A DNA stretch of 64,000 bases from positions 1 through 64,000 of the forward strand of contig NZ_CP139698.1 in NCBI RefSeq assembly GCF_034372165.1. Reading direction: 5' to 3'. Made by a program: the position numbers and the translations under genes. The notes under the pieces are model-generated. The model was not told where the DNA came from. It worked only from the letters and a program-made list of their open reading frames with translations, and did no database searches. The DNA comes from Christiangramia sp. OXR-203. GTDB lineage: Bacteria > Bacteroidota > Bacteroidia > Flavobacteriales > Flavobacteriaceae. Each line of letters begins with the position of its first letter. Positions within the stretch are counted from its first letter, which is position 1. This document shows positions 45,856-55,258 of this stretch, one piece after another.

Positions 45856-45901
45856 GTTCGTTTTCAGTTTCAGGTCAAATTACAAAAAGTAGCGCATAAA
45901 A

Positions 45902-45922
45902 AACCCCGGAAGTTCCGGGGTT
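45902..45922 (-). terminator. Rho-independent terminator of the accBC operon
   Basis: 10-bp stem AACCCCGGAA (45902-45911)/TTCCGGGGTT (45913-45922), with an A-run on the plus strand at 45898-45903 that gives a T-run for the minus-strand message. Right after accC. Confidence 0.8.
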
Positions 45923-45927
45923 AATTT

Positions 45928-47277
45928 TTATTCTTCCAGAGGTTTCATCTTAAAATCCTCCATGAATTTAGTAGTATAATTACCTTCAATATAATCTGGA
46001 TGATCCATCAACTGGCGGTGGAATGGAATCGTGGTTTTCACACCTTCGATCACAAACTCGTCCAGCGCACGTTTCATTTTATTGATCGCTTCCTCTCTTG
46101 TTTGAGCGGTCGTGATCAATTTCGCGATCATAGAATCATAATTTGGAGGGATCACGTAACCACTATAAACGTGGGTATCGATACGAACTCCATGACCTCC
46201 CGGTGCGTGAAGATTGGTGATCTTCCCCGGTGATGGTCTAAAGTTATGATACGGGTCTTCTGCATTGATTCTACACTCGATAGAATGCAACTGCGGAGTA
46301 TAATTTTTACCTGAAATTGGCACTCCAGAAGCTACAAGGATCTGCTCACGAATAAGATCGTAATCGATCACCTGCTCTGTAATTGGGTGCTCAACCTGGA
46401 TACGCGTATTCATTTCCATAAAATAGAAATTTCTATGCTTATCTACCAGGAATTCAACAGTACCCGCACCTTCATATTTAATATATTCAGCAGCTTTTAC
46501 CGCAGCATCACCCATTTTCTTACGTAGCGTATCTGTCATGAATGGTGATGGAGTTTCTTCAGTAAGTTTCTGATGACGTCGTTGAACGGAACAATCTCTT
46601 TCAGAAAGATGACAGGCTTTACCGCTACTGTCTCCTACGATCTGGATCTCAATATGGCGTGGCTCCTCAATAAGCTTTTCCATATACATCCCATCATTAC
46701 CAAATGATGCTGCTGCTTCTTTACGGGCAGATTCCCACGCTGGTTCCAGCTCTTCCTCTTTCCAGATAGCTCGCATCCCTTTACCTCCACCTCCGGCAGT
46801 TGCCTTCAGCATCACAGGATAGCCAATTTCCTTGGCTAGTTCTTTACATTCTTGAAAATCCTCGATAATACCTTCAGATCCAGGAACACAAGGAACACCA
46901 GCCGCTCTCATGGTAGCTTTTGCTGTTGCTTTATCTCCCATTTTGCTGATCATCTCCGGTGAAGCTCCAATGAATTTGATATCATGTTCTTCACAGATCT
47001 TGGAAAATTTAGCATTTTCAGAAAGAAAACCGTAGCCCGGGTGGATCGCATCAGCATTGGTGATCTCTGCCGCAGCAATGATATTAGAAATCTTTAGATA
47101 GGAAAGGTTACTTGGTGCTGGTCCAATACAAACCGCTTCATCTGCAAATCTAACGTGTAGACTTTCAGCATCTGCAGTAGAGTAAACTGCTACCGTTTTT
47201 ATTCCCATTTCCTTACAGGTACGAATCACACGAAGTGCGATTTCTCCCCTGTTTGCAATCAATATTTTTTTAAACAT
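45928..47277 (-). CDS. accC: Acetyl-CoA carboxylase, biotin carboxylase subunit
   Basis: A 449-residue ATP-grasp enzyme that carboxylates biotin on Acc[17 protein letters not shown] start, ATP loop [26 protein letters not shown] and catalytic [11 protein letters not shown]. It is the last gene of fabH-accB-accC, first step of fatty acid synthesis. Confidence 0.97.
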   Translation of the reverse strand: MFKKILIANRGEIALRVIRTCKEMGIKTVAVYSTADAESLHVRFADEAVCIGPAPSNLSYLKISNIIAAAEITNADAIHPGYGFLSENAKFSKICEEHDIKFIGASPEMISKMGDKATAKATMRAAGVPCVPGSEGIIEDFQECKELAKEIGYPVMLKATAGGGGKGMRAIWKEEELEPAWESARKEAAASFGNDGMYMEKLIEEPRHIEIQIVGDSSGKACHLSERDCSVQRRHQKLTEETPSPFMTDTLRKKMGDAAVKAAEYIKYEGAGTVEFLVDKHRNFYFMEMNTRIQVEHPITEQVIDYDLIREQILVASGVPISGKNYTPQLHSIECRINAEDPYHNFRPSPGKITNLHAPGGHGVRIDTHVYSGYVIPPNYDSMIAKLITTAQTREEAINKMKRALDEFVIEGVKTTIPFHRQLMDHPDYIEGNYTTKFMEDFKMKPLEE

Positions 47278-47342
47278 ACCTAGTTGCTTTTAAAGTTCTG
47301 AAGCCCATAAATGGGCTTTCAGGTGTTAAAATGGGCAGTAAT

Positions 47343-47846
47343 TTATGACGGATCTACCAGGTAAAGTGGCTGATCGAATTCTACAGGAGATGAATCATCT
47401 ACCAGTACTTTTACGATCTTTCCAGATACTTCACTTTCGATCTCGTTGAAAAGTTTCATTGCTTCAATGATACAAAGCACATCACCTTCTTTAACAGAGT
47501 CTCCAACCTCAACAAATGTTGGCTTGTCTGGAGATGGCTTTCTGTAGAATGTCCCGATTATAGGAGATTTTACAGTGATATATTTAGAATCATCATCTGC
47601 AGTTTTCTTGTCTTCAGCGGCTGGAGCAGCTTCCTGAGGAGCAGCCTGTTGAGCCGGAGCCTGCTGTTGAGCTGGCATTTGCTGAAGTTGTTGTCCTCCC
47701 ATAGGAACCTGTTGTACTATGGTAGTTTCCTTATCGTCTGAACCTGTTTTAATTGTGATCTTTACATCACCTGTTTCAAGTTTAACCTCACTTGCGCCAG
47801 ATTTAGCCACAAATTTAATCAGATTCTGAATTTCCTTTAAATCCAT
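47343..47846 (-). CDS. accB: Biotin carboxyl carrier protein
   Basis: A 167-residue carrier. The biotinylated Lys is in EAMKLFNE near residue 132. The middle (about 45-90) is Gln/Ala/Pro-rich, a flexible linker. It moves CO2 between AccC and the carboxyltransferase. Between fabH and accC in the operon. Confidence 0.97.
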   Translation of the reverse strand: MDLKEIQNLIKFVAKSGASEVKLETGDVKITIKTGSDDKETTIVQQVPMGGQQLQQMPAQQQAPAQQAAPQEAAPAAEDKKTADDDSKYITVKSPIIGTFYRKPSPDKPTFVEVGDSVKEGDVLCIIEAMKLFNEIESEVSGKIVKVLVDDSSPVEFDQPLYLVDPS

Positions 47847-47863
47847 AATATTGGTGTTGGTTT

Positions 47864-48862
47864 TTATGAGTTATAAGCCCATTTAAGGTAAGTAGCTCCC
47901 CAAGTGAAGCCACCTCCGAAAGAGGCAAATATTAAATTATCTCCTTTTTTAAATTGTTTTTCGTAATCACTGAGTAACAAAGGTAATGTAGCAGCAGTTG
48001 TATTTCCATACCTCTCTATATTCATTAATACCTTGCTCTCATCTGTAAGGTTCATTCTCTTGGCAGTCGCATCTACTATACGCTTGTTGGCCTGGTGTGC
48101 CACCAGCCAATCTACATCTTTATTTGTAAGATTGTTTTTCTCCATAATCTGCGCACTTACTTCTGCCATGTTTGAAACCGCAAACTTAAATACAGTCTTT
48201 CCATCCTGCTGGACGTAATGAAGTTTTTTAGCAACAGTTTCTTCAGAAGGTGGTAATAGAGATCCGCCCGCAGCGATCTTGAGGGAATTACGTCCTATAG
48301 AATCACATCTAAGTAATTCATCCTGTAATCCAAGACCTTCAAAATTAGGTTCCATTAGCACAGCTCCGGCTCCATCACCAAAGATAATACAGGTTGTTCT
48401 ATCTGTATAATCAAGTATAGAGGACATCTTATCTGCACCAATGACCAGAACTTTCTTATATCTTCCAGATTCTATGTAGGCCGCTCCCGTAGACATTCCA
48501 TAAAGGAAACTAGAGCATGCCGCCTGCAGATCGTAGCCAAAAGCATTAACGGCACCAATCTCAGAAGCCACATGAACGGCTGTTGCCGCTACTGGCATAT
48601 CTGGAGATACTGTCCCTAAAATGATTAAGTCTATTTCTGCCGGGTCAAGATTTGTCTTATTGATCAAATTTTTGGCTGCCTCTACGGCTAGGTAAGAAGT
48701 TCCCTTAGAGGGATCTTTGAGTATTCTTCTTTCTTTAATTCCTGTCCTGCTGAGGATCCACTCATCTGTGGTATCCACCAATTCTTCCAACATTTTGTTG
48801 GTCAAAATATCTTCAGGTACATAAGCACCTACAGCCGTAATCGCTGCTGTGATTTTGCTCAT
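47864..48862 (-). CDS. fabH: 3-oxoacyl-ACP synthase III
   Basis: A 332-residue condensing enzyme that starts fatty acid synthesis from acyl-CoA and malonyl-ACP. Catalytic Cys in [11 protein letters not shown], His in VAHQANKRI and Asn in YGNTTAAT. The start is separated from rpmF by a terminator-like hairpin, so it probably has its own promoter; none was clearly found. Confidence 0.96.
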   Translation of the reverse strand: MSKITAAITAVGAYVPEDILTNKMLEELVDTTDEWILSRTGIKERRILKDPSKGTSYLAVEAAKNLINKTNLDPAEIDLIILGTVSPDMPVAATAVHVASEIGAVNAFGYDLQAACSSFLYGMSTGAAYIESGRYKKVLVIGADKMSSILDYTDRTTCIIFGDGAGAVLMEPNFEGLGLQDELLRCDSIGRNSLKIAAGGSLLPPSEETVAKKLHYVQQDGKTVFKFAVSNMAEVSAQIMEKNNLTNKDVDWLVAHQANKRIVDATAKRMNLTDESKVLMNIERYGNTTAATLPLLLSDYEKQFKKGDNLIFASFGGGFTWGATYLKWAYNS

Positions 48863-48987
48863 AAATTTGGATTTAATTCACCCTTCATCGGCAGGAAATA
48901 TAATATCTTCATTCTTAGAAAATTACTAAATATTAATCAAACCGGCGTGCAAATTAAGGTCTTTTTGGGACTTAATCAACTAAAAAC

Positions 48988-49014
48988 AAAAAACTCCCAC
49001 AACGTGAGAGTTTC
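48988..49014 (-). terminator. Terminator-like hairpin after rpmF
   Basis: Stem AAACTC-c-CAC/GTG-a-GAGTTT with one mismatch on the plus strand; on the minus strand the hairpin is followed by a T-run. It separates rpmF from fabH. Confidence 0.5.
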
Positions 49015-49042
49015 CTGTAATTCTTAAAGCTCTAAGACTTTA

Positions 49043-49240
49043 CTAAGCCTCTACTTCTTCTGTGTTATCGATTAAGATCTGACCACGGTAGTAAAGTTTA
49101 CCTTCGTGCCAGTGAGCTCTGTGATACAAGTGTGCTTCACCCGTTACAGCGTCTACAGCAACTTTTGGAGCTGAAGCTTTATAATGTGTTCTTCTCTTAT
49201 CTCTTCTGGTTTTCGAGATTTTTCTCTTTGGATGTGCCAT
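49043..49240 (-). CDS. rpmF: Ribosomal protein L32, cysteine-free
   Basis: A 65-residue basic 50S protein. Start [21 protein letters not shown] is L32. No cysteine is present: the zinc ribbon pairs of C+ L32 are lost, and the end [16 protein letters not shown] is intact. A C-minus form fits low-zinc use but this is inference. It follows DUF177 by 13 nt, as in many genomes. Confidence 0.93.
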   Translation of the reverse strand: MAHPKRKISKTRRDKRRTHYKASAPKVAVDAVTGEAHLYHRAHWHEGKLYYRGQILIDNTEEVEA

Positions 49241-49253
49241 GGCTTCCTATTAA

Positions 49254-49787
49254 TTATTCGTTTAATAAATTTTTTAATTTGTCCCAGCGAGGATCAATAT
49301 CATCCTCATTTCTCTTTTTCTGACTTTTCAAACTGTGTTCTTCCAACTTATCAAGTACATCAGATTCCAATGTGCCGTCTTCAACACCCGGATGAATTCT
49401 TTTTGCAGGTACACCAAGTACCACCAGCTCATAAATATATTGCTGAATATTTACCTCATATTCTCCATGGGGAATAATAAGTAGATCTTCATCCTCATTG
49501 TTGAATTCATCGCCAAACTTGATCACCAGAAAAAGGGTGTTCTCTATTGGTTGATCGTAAGGCTCGTTGGTAAGATCACAATTAACATTCACTGTTCCCC
49601 CTGCGTTGAAAGTAAGCTCCATCATGGTGCTTTTCTTCTCAAACAGCAGGTCGATCTTAACATCTGCACTGTTGAATTCCTCGTACTCAAAATGTTCAAA
49701 GAACCTGTTATCTAACTCATACTCAAACTGGTGCTTCCCAAGCTTTAATCCCTTGAATGGAATCGTAAACTCCGCTAAATTCCTCAT
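49254..49787 (-). CDS. DUF177 (YceD) protein
   Basis: A 177-residue YceD-family protein, found before rpmF in most bacteria and linked in the literature to 23S rRNA/ribosome work. The end is charged and acidic (EEHSLKSQKKRNEDDIDPRWDKLKNLL). The family signature CDLTNEPYDQPI is visible, with one of the usual cysteines. Confidence 0.85.
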   Translation of the reverse strand: MRNLAEFTIPFKGLKLGKHQFEYELDNRFFEHFEYEEFNSADVKIDLLFEKKSTMMELTFNAGGTVNVNCDLTNEPYDQPIENTLFLVIKFGDEFNNEDEDLLIIPHGEYEVNIQQYIYELVVLGVPAKRIHPGVEDGTLESDVLDKLEEHSLKSQKKRNEDDIDPRWDKLKNLLNE

Positions 49788-49831
49788 CTCTCCTCAGTTT
49801 TGAGTGCCTCACGTTTCCGTTAAGGCGGGTG

Positions 49832-49839
49832 CAAAGATA
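49832..49839 (-). promoter_or_regulatory. Predicted -7 promoter box of DUF177-rpmF
   Basis: Minus-strand TATCTTTG, followed by CA on that strand. Predicted start 49825, 38-nt leader. Confidence 0.5.
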
Positions 49840-49882
49840 TAAAAATTAATGAATTATGCTCTTTTTATAAACAAATTTTTGT

Positions 49883-50929
49883 TTATATCTTCCTACCTTG
49901 TTTCTTTAATGGATTTTCTGTGAGCACCTTATATTCTTCACGAGCTTTATAGATCTCGATCCCTTTGAATACAGCCTCTTTAAAAGAATTAATATTTGCC
50001 TCGTTCTTCCCAGCGATATCAAAACCAGTTCCATGATCTGGGGAAGTTCTAACCTTTTCCAATCCTGCGGTAAAGTTCACCCCTCTTCCAAAGGATAACG
50101 TTTTAAAAGGGATCAAACCCTGGTCATGATAAGAAGCCACCACGGCATCAAAATTCTTGTAATTTTTTGATCCGAAGAAACTATCTGCGGAATAAGGACC
50201 AAATACCAACTGTCCCTTATCTCTCAGTTTTTGAATCGTAGGCTTCAAAGTTTCCTCGTCTTCTTTCCCGATGACACCATTATCACCGCTATGAGGGTTA
50301 ATTCCCAGCACAGCGATCTTAGGTTTCTGAACCCTGAAATCCTGTTTTAAGGTCTTACTGATGGTATTGATCTTTGATTCTATGAGTTCCGGAGTTATGA
50401 CGGAAGCAATATCTTTCAACGCAACATGATCTGTAAGTAAACCAACCTTCAGATTATCTGTGATCATGAACATTAAGCTTTCACCTCCAAGTTCCCTGGC
50501 TAAATAATCTGTATGTCCCGGAAACTTAAAATCTTCAGACTGGATAGTCGACTTATTAATAGGCGCAGTGACCAGCACATCGATCTTATCATTTTTTAAT
50601 GCTGAAGTGGCGGCAGCAAGAGATTTGAATGCAAAACTACCAATCTCATTATCTTCTTCACCAAACTTGATATTCACATTCTCCTTCCAGACATTCATCA
50701 CATTGATCTTTCCATCAATTGCCTTAGAAGGATCGTCGATCCCCTGAAAGTTCAATGAGAGCTTGTAATGTTTTTTAAGAAAATTGATGATCTTAGAAGA
50801 TGCGAATATAATAGGAGTACAGAATTCCAGCATTCTAGCATCATCGAAAGTCTTCAGTACGATCTCACTCCCAATTCCATTCAGATCTCCAATGCTAATC
50901 CCTAGTTTGATCATTTCCTCCTGTTTCAT
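49883..50929 (-). CDS. pdxA: 4-hydroxythreonine-4-phosphate dehydrogenase
   Basis: A 348-residue enzyme of pyridoxal 5'-phosphate synthesis. Metal ligand region GHTDYLARELG, NPHSGDNGVIG and SYHDQGLIPFKTLSF match PdxA. Usual length. Its promoter box points to a 28-nt leader. Divergent from ribE. Confidence 0.94.
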   Translation of the reverse strand: MKQEEMIKLGISIGDLNGIGSEIVLKTFDDARMLEFCTPIIFASSKIINFLKKHYKLSLNFQGIDDPSKAIDGKINVMNVWKENVNIKFGEEDNEIGSFAFKSLAAATSALKNDKIDVLVTAPINKSTIQSEDFKFPGHTDYLARELGGESLMFMITDNLKVGLLTDHVALKDIASVITPELIESKINTISKTLKQDFRVQKPKIAVLGINPHSGDNGVIGKEDEETLKPTIQKLRDKGQLVFGPYSADSFFGSKNYKNFDAVVASYHDQGLIPFKTLSFGRGVNFTAGLEKVRTSPDHGTGFDIAGKNEANINSFKEAVFKGIEIYKAREEYKVLTENPLKKQGRKI

Positions 50930-50963
50930 AAACTTTCCCGATATAATATTTTAATTTTACACA

Positions 50964-50971
50964 CAAATGTA
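50964..50971 (-). promoter_or_regulatory. Predicted -7 promoter box of pdxA
   Basis: Minus-strand TACATTTG. Predicted start 50957, 28-nt leader to the ATG at 50929. Confidence 0.5.
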
Positions 50972-50990
50972 ACCATTATTATAGAATAGC

Positions 50991-51578
50991 ATGTTCACAG
51001 GGATCGTAGAAGAAATAGGAAAAATTGTAGCTGTAGAGAAGTCGGAAGGCAATGTGAATCTTACGATTTCTGCGGAAATGACTCCGGAATTAAAGATAGA
51101 CCAAAGTGTTTCTCATAATGGTGTATGTCTTACAGTGGTTTCTATTGAAGGAAATATGTATACTGTTACCGCGGTTCAGGAGACCTTGAACAAGACAAGT
51201 ATAGGAAATCTGAAGACTGGAGATGCTGTCAACCTGGAACGCGGCATGAAACTAGGTGCTCGACTTGATGGGCATATAGTACAGGGACATGTTGACCAGA
51301 CGGCCATCTGTAAAGAAGTAAAAGAAACGGAAGGTAGCTGGCTTTACACCTTTGAGTACGACCCATCGGTTGGAAATCTTACGATAGAAAAAGGATCTAT
51401 TACTGTTAACGGAGTAAGTCTTACCGTTGTGAACAGCAAGGCGACAGAATTTTCTGTAGCGATCATTCCTTATACTTATGAGCATACGAATTTTAAAGAT
51501 CTGCAAAAAGGAGATACAGTAAATCTTGAGTTTGATGTAATCGGGAAATATGTGAAGCGAATCACCGAGCTTTCCTAA
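50991..51578 (+). CDS. ribE: Riboflavin synthase alpha chain
   Basis: A 195-residue enzyme with two lumazine-binding repeats: repeat 1 MFTGIVEEIG...VCLTVV and repeat 2 GHIVQGHVDQ...GVSLTVV. It makes riboflavin from lumazine. No FMN riboswitch was found upstream. Its 3' end overlaps the next gene by 4 nt on the other strand. Confidence 0.95.
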   Translation: MFTGIVEEIGKIVAVEKSEGNVNLTISAEMTPELKIDQSVSHNGVCLTVVSIEGNMYTVTAVQETLNKTSIGNLKTGDAVNLERGMKLGARLDGHIVQGHVDQTAICKEVKETEGSWLYTFEYDPSVGNLTIEKGSITVNGVSLTVVNSKATEFSVAIIPYTYEHTNFKDLQKGDTVNLEFDVIGKYVKRITELS

Positions 51579-51871
51579 GCAAGATCAAATTTTCTAAGCT
51601 GGTAACATCCAACGACCAGACCTGCACCCATCAAAATATAAACATAATCGTCTATAGGAAGGCAAAGTCCAACTGGTGGAGGAACACCATTTCCATTTCC
51701 ATTACCGCCGGGACCGTTCCCGTTCCCATTACCAGGATCACACGGAGGACCTTTACGTCCATTACCATTGTCCTGAGCCATAGGTTCTGGAGGTGACATC
51801 TGAGTATAGGCCGATGTGGCTATTCCAAAGAATAAACCTAAGCTAAGCAGCAAAATTCTCAAACGGCTCAT
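51575..51871 (-). CDS. PID-CTERM-like small exported protein
   Basis: A 98-residue protein: signal peptide at 1-22, Met/Pro segment, then a Gly/Asn-rich middle (GNGNG repeats, about 40-65), and a C-terminus PIDDYVYILMGAGLVVG with one TM helix and basic end (QLRKFDLA). This is the layout of PID-CTERM sorting tails of Flavobacteria, removed by a sortase-like enzyme. ATG at 51871 (MSRLRILLL) is chosen; a TTG at 51892 would only add six residues. No sorting enzyme is in the window. Confidence 0.6.
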   Translation of the reverse strand: MSRLRILLLSLGLFFGIATSAYTQMSPPEPMAQDNGNGRKGPPCDPGNGNGNGPGGNGNGNGVPPPVGLCLPIDDYVYILMGAGLVVGCYQLRKFDLA

Positions 51872-52326
51872 AATTAAAAGTATAACACCCAAAGCTTCAG
51901 GTTGCTAACCTGAAAACACATACTATTAAATGAACGATATGTCATTTGTTAGCGAGTGAATTTCTGAAATATTTACGTAAATACGTAAAGATCAGTTTAG
52001 AATTAAAAAATCATTCGCGCATCACTCTGAATAACAGAGATATAAAAACTCCCTGTCCCTTCAAAAATAGGCAATAAAAGCCTTTATAGCAATAGGCTCC
52101 GTCTATATTTTAATTTCGGGGTAGAACTTCTACTTAAGCAACACCGGGAATTCCTGTAAGTGAGTTCTGCCTTATGAACTATCCTGCGAAGGGATTTTGT
52201 TTTCTATTCCGCCATTCTTTTAGCAGATCTAAAACTTGAAACATTGATACTTTATCAATTTCAGGTTAGATAGAAATAAATGTTTAGTTTTAAGCGTCAA
52301 ATGTATAGCCCCGACATTCGTAAATT
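51872..52326. other. Non-coding control region with several dyads and one RNA candidate
   Basis: About 450 nt between the divergent surface-protein gene and the histidine kinase operon. Perfect dyads: TTCAGGTT-GCT-AACCTGAA (51896-51914), AAATGA-8nt-TCATTT (51928-51947), TTTACGTAAA (51972-51981) followed by a half site TACGTAAA, and ATTGATA-CTT-TATCAAT (52243-52259). A structured RNA candidate lies at 52118-52204. No ORF above 30 codons with a good start. Confidence 0.7.
52118..52204 (+). ncRNA. Putative structured small RNA or leader
   Basis: The -7-like TATATTTT (52104-52111) predicts a start at 52118. Immediately after lies a long hairpin: GTAGAACT (52121-52128) pairs with AGTTCTGC (52163-52170) with one G-T, and ACTTA (52132-52136) with TAAGT (52157-52161). 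A second stem ATCCT/GGGAT (52181-52195) is followed by a T-rich run to 52204, like a weak terminator. Start, hairpin and end fit together. It could also be the 5' leader of the kinase gene. Confidence 0.35.
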
Positions 52327-54360
52327 ATGAAGAATATACCTATTCCTGAGAACGATAAGAGTAGAAATCTCGAAGTTGAGAAATACAAGCCGCAACAACG
52401 AATCGATGATGAGGATCTTGATTTCTTAAGTGCTATGGCTGCTGAGATTTGTGGTACTCCAAGTGCCTTGATTACCCTAATTGGTCAGAATACGCAATAT
52501 ATAAAGTCGGCTTATGGTATGGACCTAGAAACAAGGGAATTCCCGAGGGAGTTTACTTTTTGCGCTCATACTATTAGTTCTCCCGAAGGATTTATGGTGG
52601 TAGAAAATGCACGGGAAGATGAAAGATTCAGAAATAATCCTTTTGTAACCGGAGAAAATCCAATTCTTTGTTATGCGGGTGTACCACTTTCGAATTCGTC
52701 AGGTTATTCAATAGGTTCTTTATGTACCATAGATTTTGAGCCTAAAAGCTTTTCCGAAGAACAAATAGAAAAGCTTAAAAAGGTTGCAAACCAGGTAATG
52801 AAGTCGATCGAGCTTTCCCGAAAGACCAATGAGTTGAAACAACTTAATGAAAACCTGCTCAGGGAGCAAACAAAAAATAATTATATCATTGAAGGTACTG
52901 AAACTGCCACTTTTGACTGGGATATCGTCAATGACCAAATGAGTTTTAATGATGTCTGGTTCCAGATTTCCGGTTACTCTCGAAGCGAGTTCCCAAACCA
53001 GATGGTTGATTCCTGGAGAACCATCGTTCATCCTGATGATCTGCAACCACTTCAGCAACAAGTACAGCTACATTTCGATGGGAAAAAGAAAAAGTTCAGC
53101 AGTGAATTTAGAATAAAGCATAAGAACGGTAAGTATCTTTGGATATCCAGCCAGGGAAAGATCTTCGAAAGAGATGCAAGTGGAAGACCAACCAGAATGT
53201 ATGGCTTACACCGTGACATAAGTGATAAGAAGAAAGTTGATGTTGAGATACAGTTTAGAGAAAAGCTTCTTGAATCTTTATATAATTTATCTCCATTAGG
53301 GATCGCCTTAAATGATTACGAGACTGGTGCTTTTATAGAAGTGAATAAGAGATTGGTAGAACCTACGGGTTATAGTCAGGAGGAATTTTTAAATCTCACC
53401 TATTTTCAGTTAACTCCGGAAGAATATCTGGATATGGAGAAAGAGCAGCTCAAAGAACTGGATGCAACAGGAAGCTACGGGCCATACGAAAAAGAATACA
53501 TTAGAAAAGATGGATCTAAATACCCGGTTTTATTAAGAGGGGTGTTAGCTAAAGATCCCAATGGTAAGAAAATCATCTGGAGTTTTGTCGAAGATATTTC
53601 AGAAAAAAAGAGAAATGAAGAGTTACAGGAATTGAACTTTCAGAAGATCGAAAAGCTTCTTTCCATTACCGAGAAGCAAAATGACCGATTAAAAAATTTC
53701 GCGCATATCGTTTCTCATAATTTACGCTCTCACTCCAGTGGAATCTCATTATTACTTGATTTCTTAAGTGAATCCAATCCGGAGATCAAAGTTGAAGAAC
53801 CTTTCAAACATCTAAAAACAGCCTCAGGAAACCTGGAATCTACCATTCATGATCTTAATGATATTGTAAAAGTAAATGTATCAGGACAGGAAGATTTTCA
53901 AATCATTCAATTGAAGGCTGCAGTAAATAAAATCGTTGAAAGCGTAGAACCGCTTACAAAGACTGGAAATATTGAAATATATGTGGAAGTTGGAGAAACG
54001 ATAAACGTATATGGATTGAGAGCTTATATTGAAAGCATCCTGTTGAACCTGGTCACTAATGGGATCAAATATTCTTCACCAGATAGAAATAGTATAATCA
54101 AGATCACGGCTAAAGAAGATGTTCTGAATAAACTGGTATTGATCGAGATCGAGGATAATGGTATTGGTATAGACCTGGATACTCATCGCAAGGATCTTTT
54201 TAAAATGTATAAGATCTTTCACAAACATGAGGACGCGAGAGGCGTAGGTTTATTCCTGGTCAAAAATCAAGTTGAAAATATGAACGGATCTATTGATATT
54301 GAAAGTACAGTAGATGTTGGAACAAAATTTATAATTAAACTACCTAATGAACAAAATTAA
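52327..54360 (+). CDS. Hybrid-sensing histidine kinase (GAF-PAS-PAS)
   Basis: A 677-residue soluble kinase without TM segments. GAF domain about 25-165, PAS 1 about 185-300 with PAC-like KHKNGKYLWISS, PAS 2 about 310-430, DHp with phospho-acceptor His464 (FAHIVSHNLR), and HATPase with N box LLNLVTNGIKYSS, DNGIGI and GVGLFLV. It senses a cytosolic or diffusible cue, such as redox, light or small ligand, unknown here. Two receiver genes follow: overlap 14 nt and 1 nt. Confidence 0.88.
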   Translation: MKNIPIPENDKSRNLEVEKYKPQQRIDDEDLDFLSAMAAEICGTPSALITLIGQNTQYIKSAYGMDLETREFPREFTFCAHTISSPEGFMVVENAREDERFRNNPFVTGENPILCYAGVPLSNSSGYSIGSLCTIDFEPKSFSEEQIEKLKKVANQVMKSIELSRKTNELKQLNENLLREQTKNNYIIEGTETATFDWDIVNDQMSFNDVWFQISGYSRSEFPNQMVDSWRTIVHPDDLQPLQQQVQLHFDGKKKKFSSEFRIKHKNGKYLWISSQGKIFERDASGRPTRMYGLHRDISDKKKVDVEIQFREKLLESLYNLSPLGIALNDYETGAFIEVNKRLVEPTGYSQEEFLNLTYFQLTPEEYLDMEKEQLKELDATGSYGPYEKEYIRKDGSKYPVLLRGVLAKDPNGKKIIWSFVEDISEKKRNEELQELNFQKIEKLLSITEKQNDRLKNFAHIVSHNLRSHSSGISLLLDFLSESNPEIKVEEPFKHLKTASGNLESTIHDLNDIVKVNVSGQEDFQIIQLKAAVNKIVESVEPLTKTGNIEIYVEVGETINVYGLRAYIESILLNLVTNGIKYSSPDRNSIIKITAKEDVLNKLVLIEIEDNGIGIDLDTHRKDLFKMYKIFHKHEDARGVGLFLVKNQVENMNGSIDIESTVDVGTKFIIKLPNEQN

Positions 54361-54745
54361 TCTAGCCTGTCTTATAGAAGATGATCCAGTGCATATCTAC
54401 CTTTCCAAAAGATATTTGGAATCTTCAGGATATATAGACAATATCCAGATCTATAATGATGGAAAAGAAGCTTACGACGGGCTCAAAGAGAATTGGGAAA
54501 GCAAGAAAACACTTCCCGAGATCATCCTTTTGGATCTCACCATGCCGGTATGGGATGGATGGAAGTTTTTAGATGAATTTATCAAATTACCTATTGAAAA
54601 GCAGATTACAATTTATATCTTAACCAGTAGTATCAATGAAGCCGACAAGCAAAGGGCATCTAATTATAATGTGGTGAAAAATTATTTAGTGAAACCAATT
54701 ACAATGCAAACATTGGTGGAGCTTATTGAAAGAATGGAAGACTGA
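54347..54745 (+). CDS. Single-domain response regulator 1
   Basis: A 132-residue receiver with acidic pocket E11-D12-D13, phospho-acceptor D63 (LLDLTMP), Thr in LTSS and Lys in YLVKPI. There is no output domain. It overlaps the kinase by 14 nt, so it is surely translated with it. Such receivers bind another protein or shuttle phosphate. Confidence 0.88.
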   Translation: MNKINLACLIEDDPVHIYLSKRYLESSGYIDNIQIYNDGKEAYDGLKENWESKKTLPEIILLDLTMPVWDGWKFLDEFIKLPIEKQITIYILTSSINEADKQRASNYNVVKNYLVKPITMQTLVELIERMED

Positions 54746-55140
54746 TGGCGAACACCAAATTTGATAGAATTTTTGTAGTAGATGATGATACGATTATACA
54801 TACAATCCAAAAACTTCTTCTGCAGGAATTCTTTCCTGAAAATTTTCTGGAGAGATACGATGATTCTACCCGAGCATTGGATATTCTTATAAGTATGGAT
54901 GAAGTTGTAAAGGAAGTTCTCGTTTTTCTAGATCTCAATATGCCCATTCTCTCCGGACCGCAATTACTGGATAAACTACAGCAAGCTGGAATTCATTATA
55001 ATATCACAGTTTATGTACTCACCTTTTCTAATAATCCTGCCGAAATAGAGAACGTAAGCTCACATCCATATGTTCGTAAAGTAATAAGAAAACCACTTAC
55101 GAGGGAGAAACTGGCAGAGTTGGATATTATAAATCCTTAG
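54745..55140 (+). CDS. Single-domain response regulator 2
   Basis: A 131-residue receiver with acidic pocket VDDDT, phospho-acceptor D63 (FLDLNMP), Thr in LTFSN and Lys in RKPLT. There is no output domain. It starts on the last base of the former gene. Its sequence differs clearly from regulator 1, so the pair is not a recent duplication. Confidence 0.88.
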   Translation: MANTKFDRIFVVDDDTIIHTIQKLLLQEFFPENFLERYDDSTRALDILISMDEVVKEVLVFLDLNMPILSGPQLLDKLQQAGIHYNITVYVLTFSNNPAEIENVSSHPYVRKVIRKPLTREKLAELDIINP

Positions 55141-55258
55141 TTATAAACTTTGAAGAGGTAATTTCTGAATGAGAAAATCGCCTTACTTATACTAATCTGA
55201 ATTGAAGTATGTGATTTTTGTAAAACACTTGACTACTTATAATTCAGCGCACAAAACT

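Noticed and set aside
50930-50990. FMN riboswitch before ribE
   Set aside because: The gap is only 61 nt and shares its space with the pdxA promoter; no RFN-element sequence is present.
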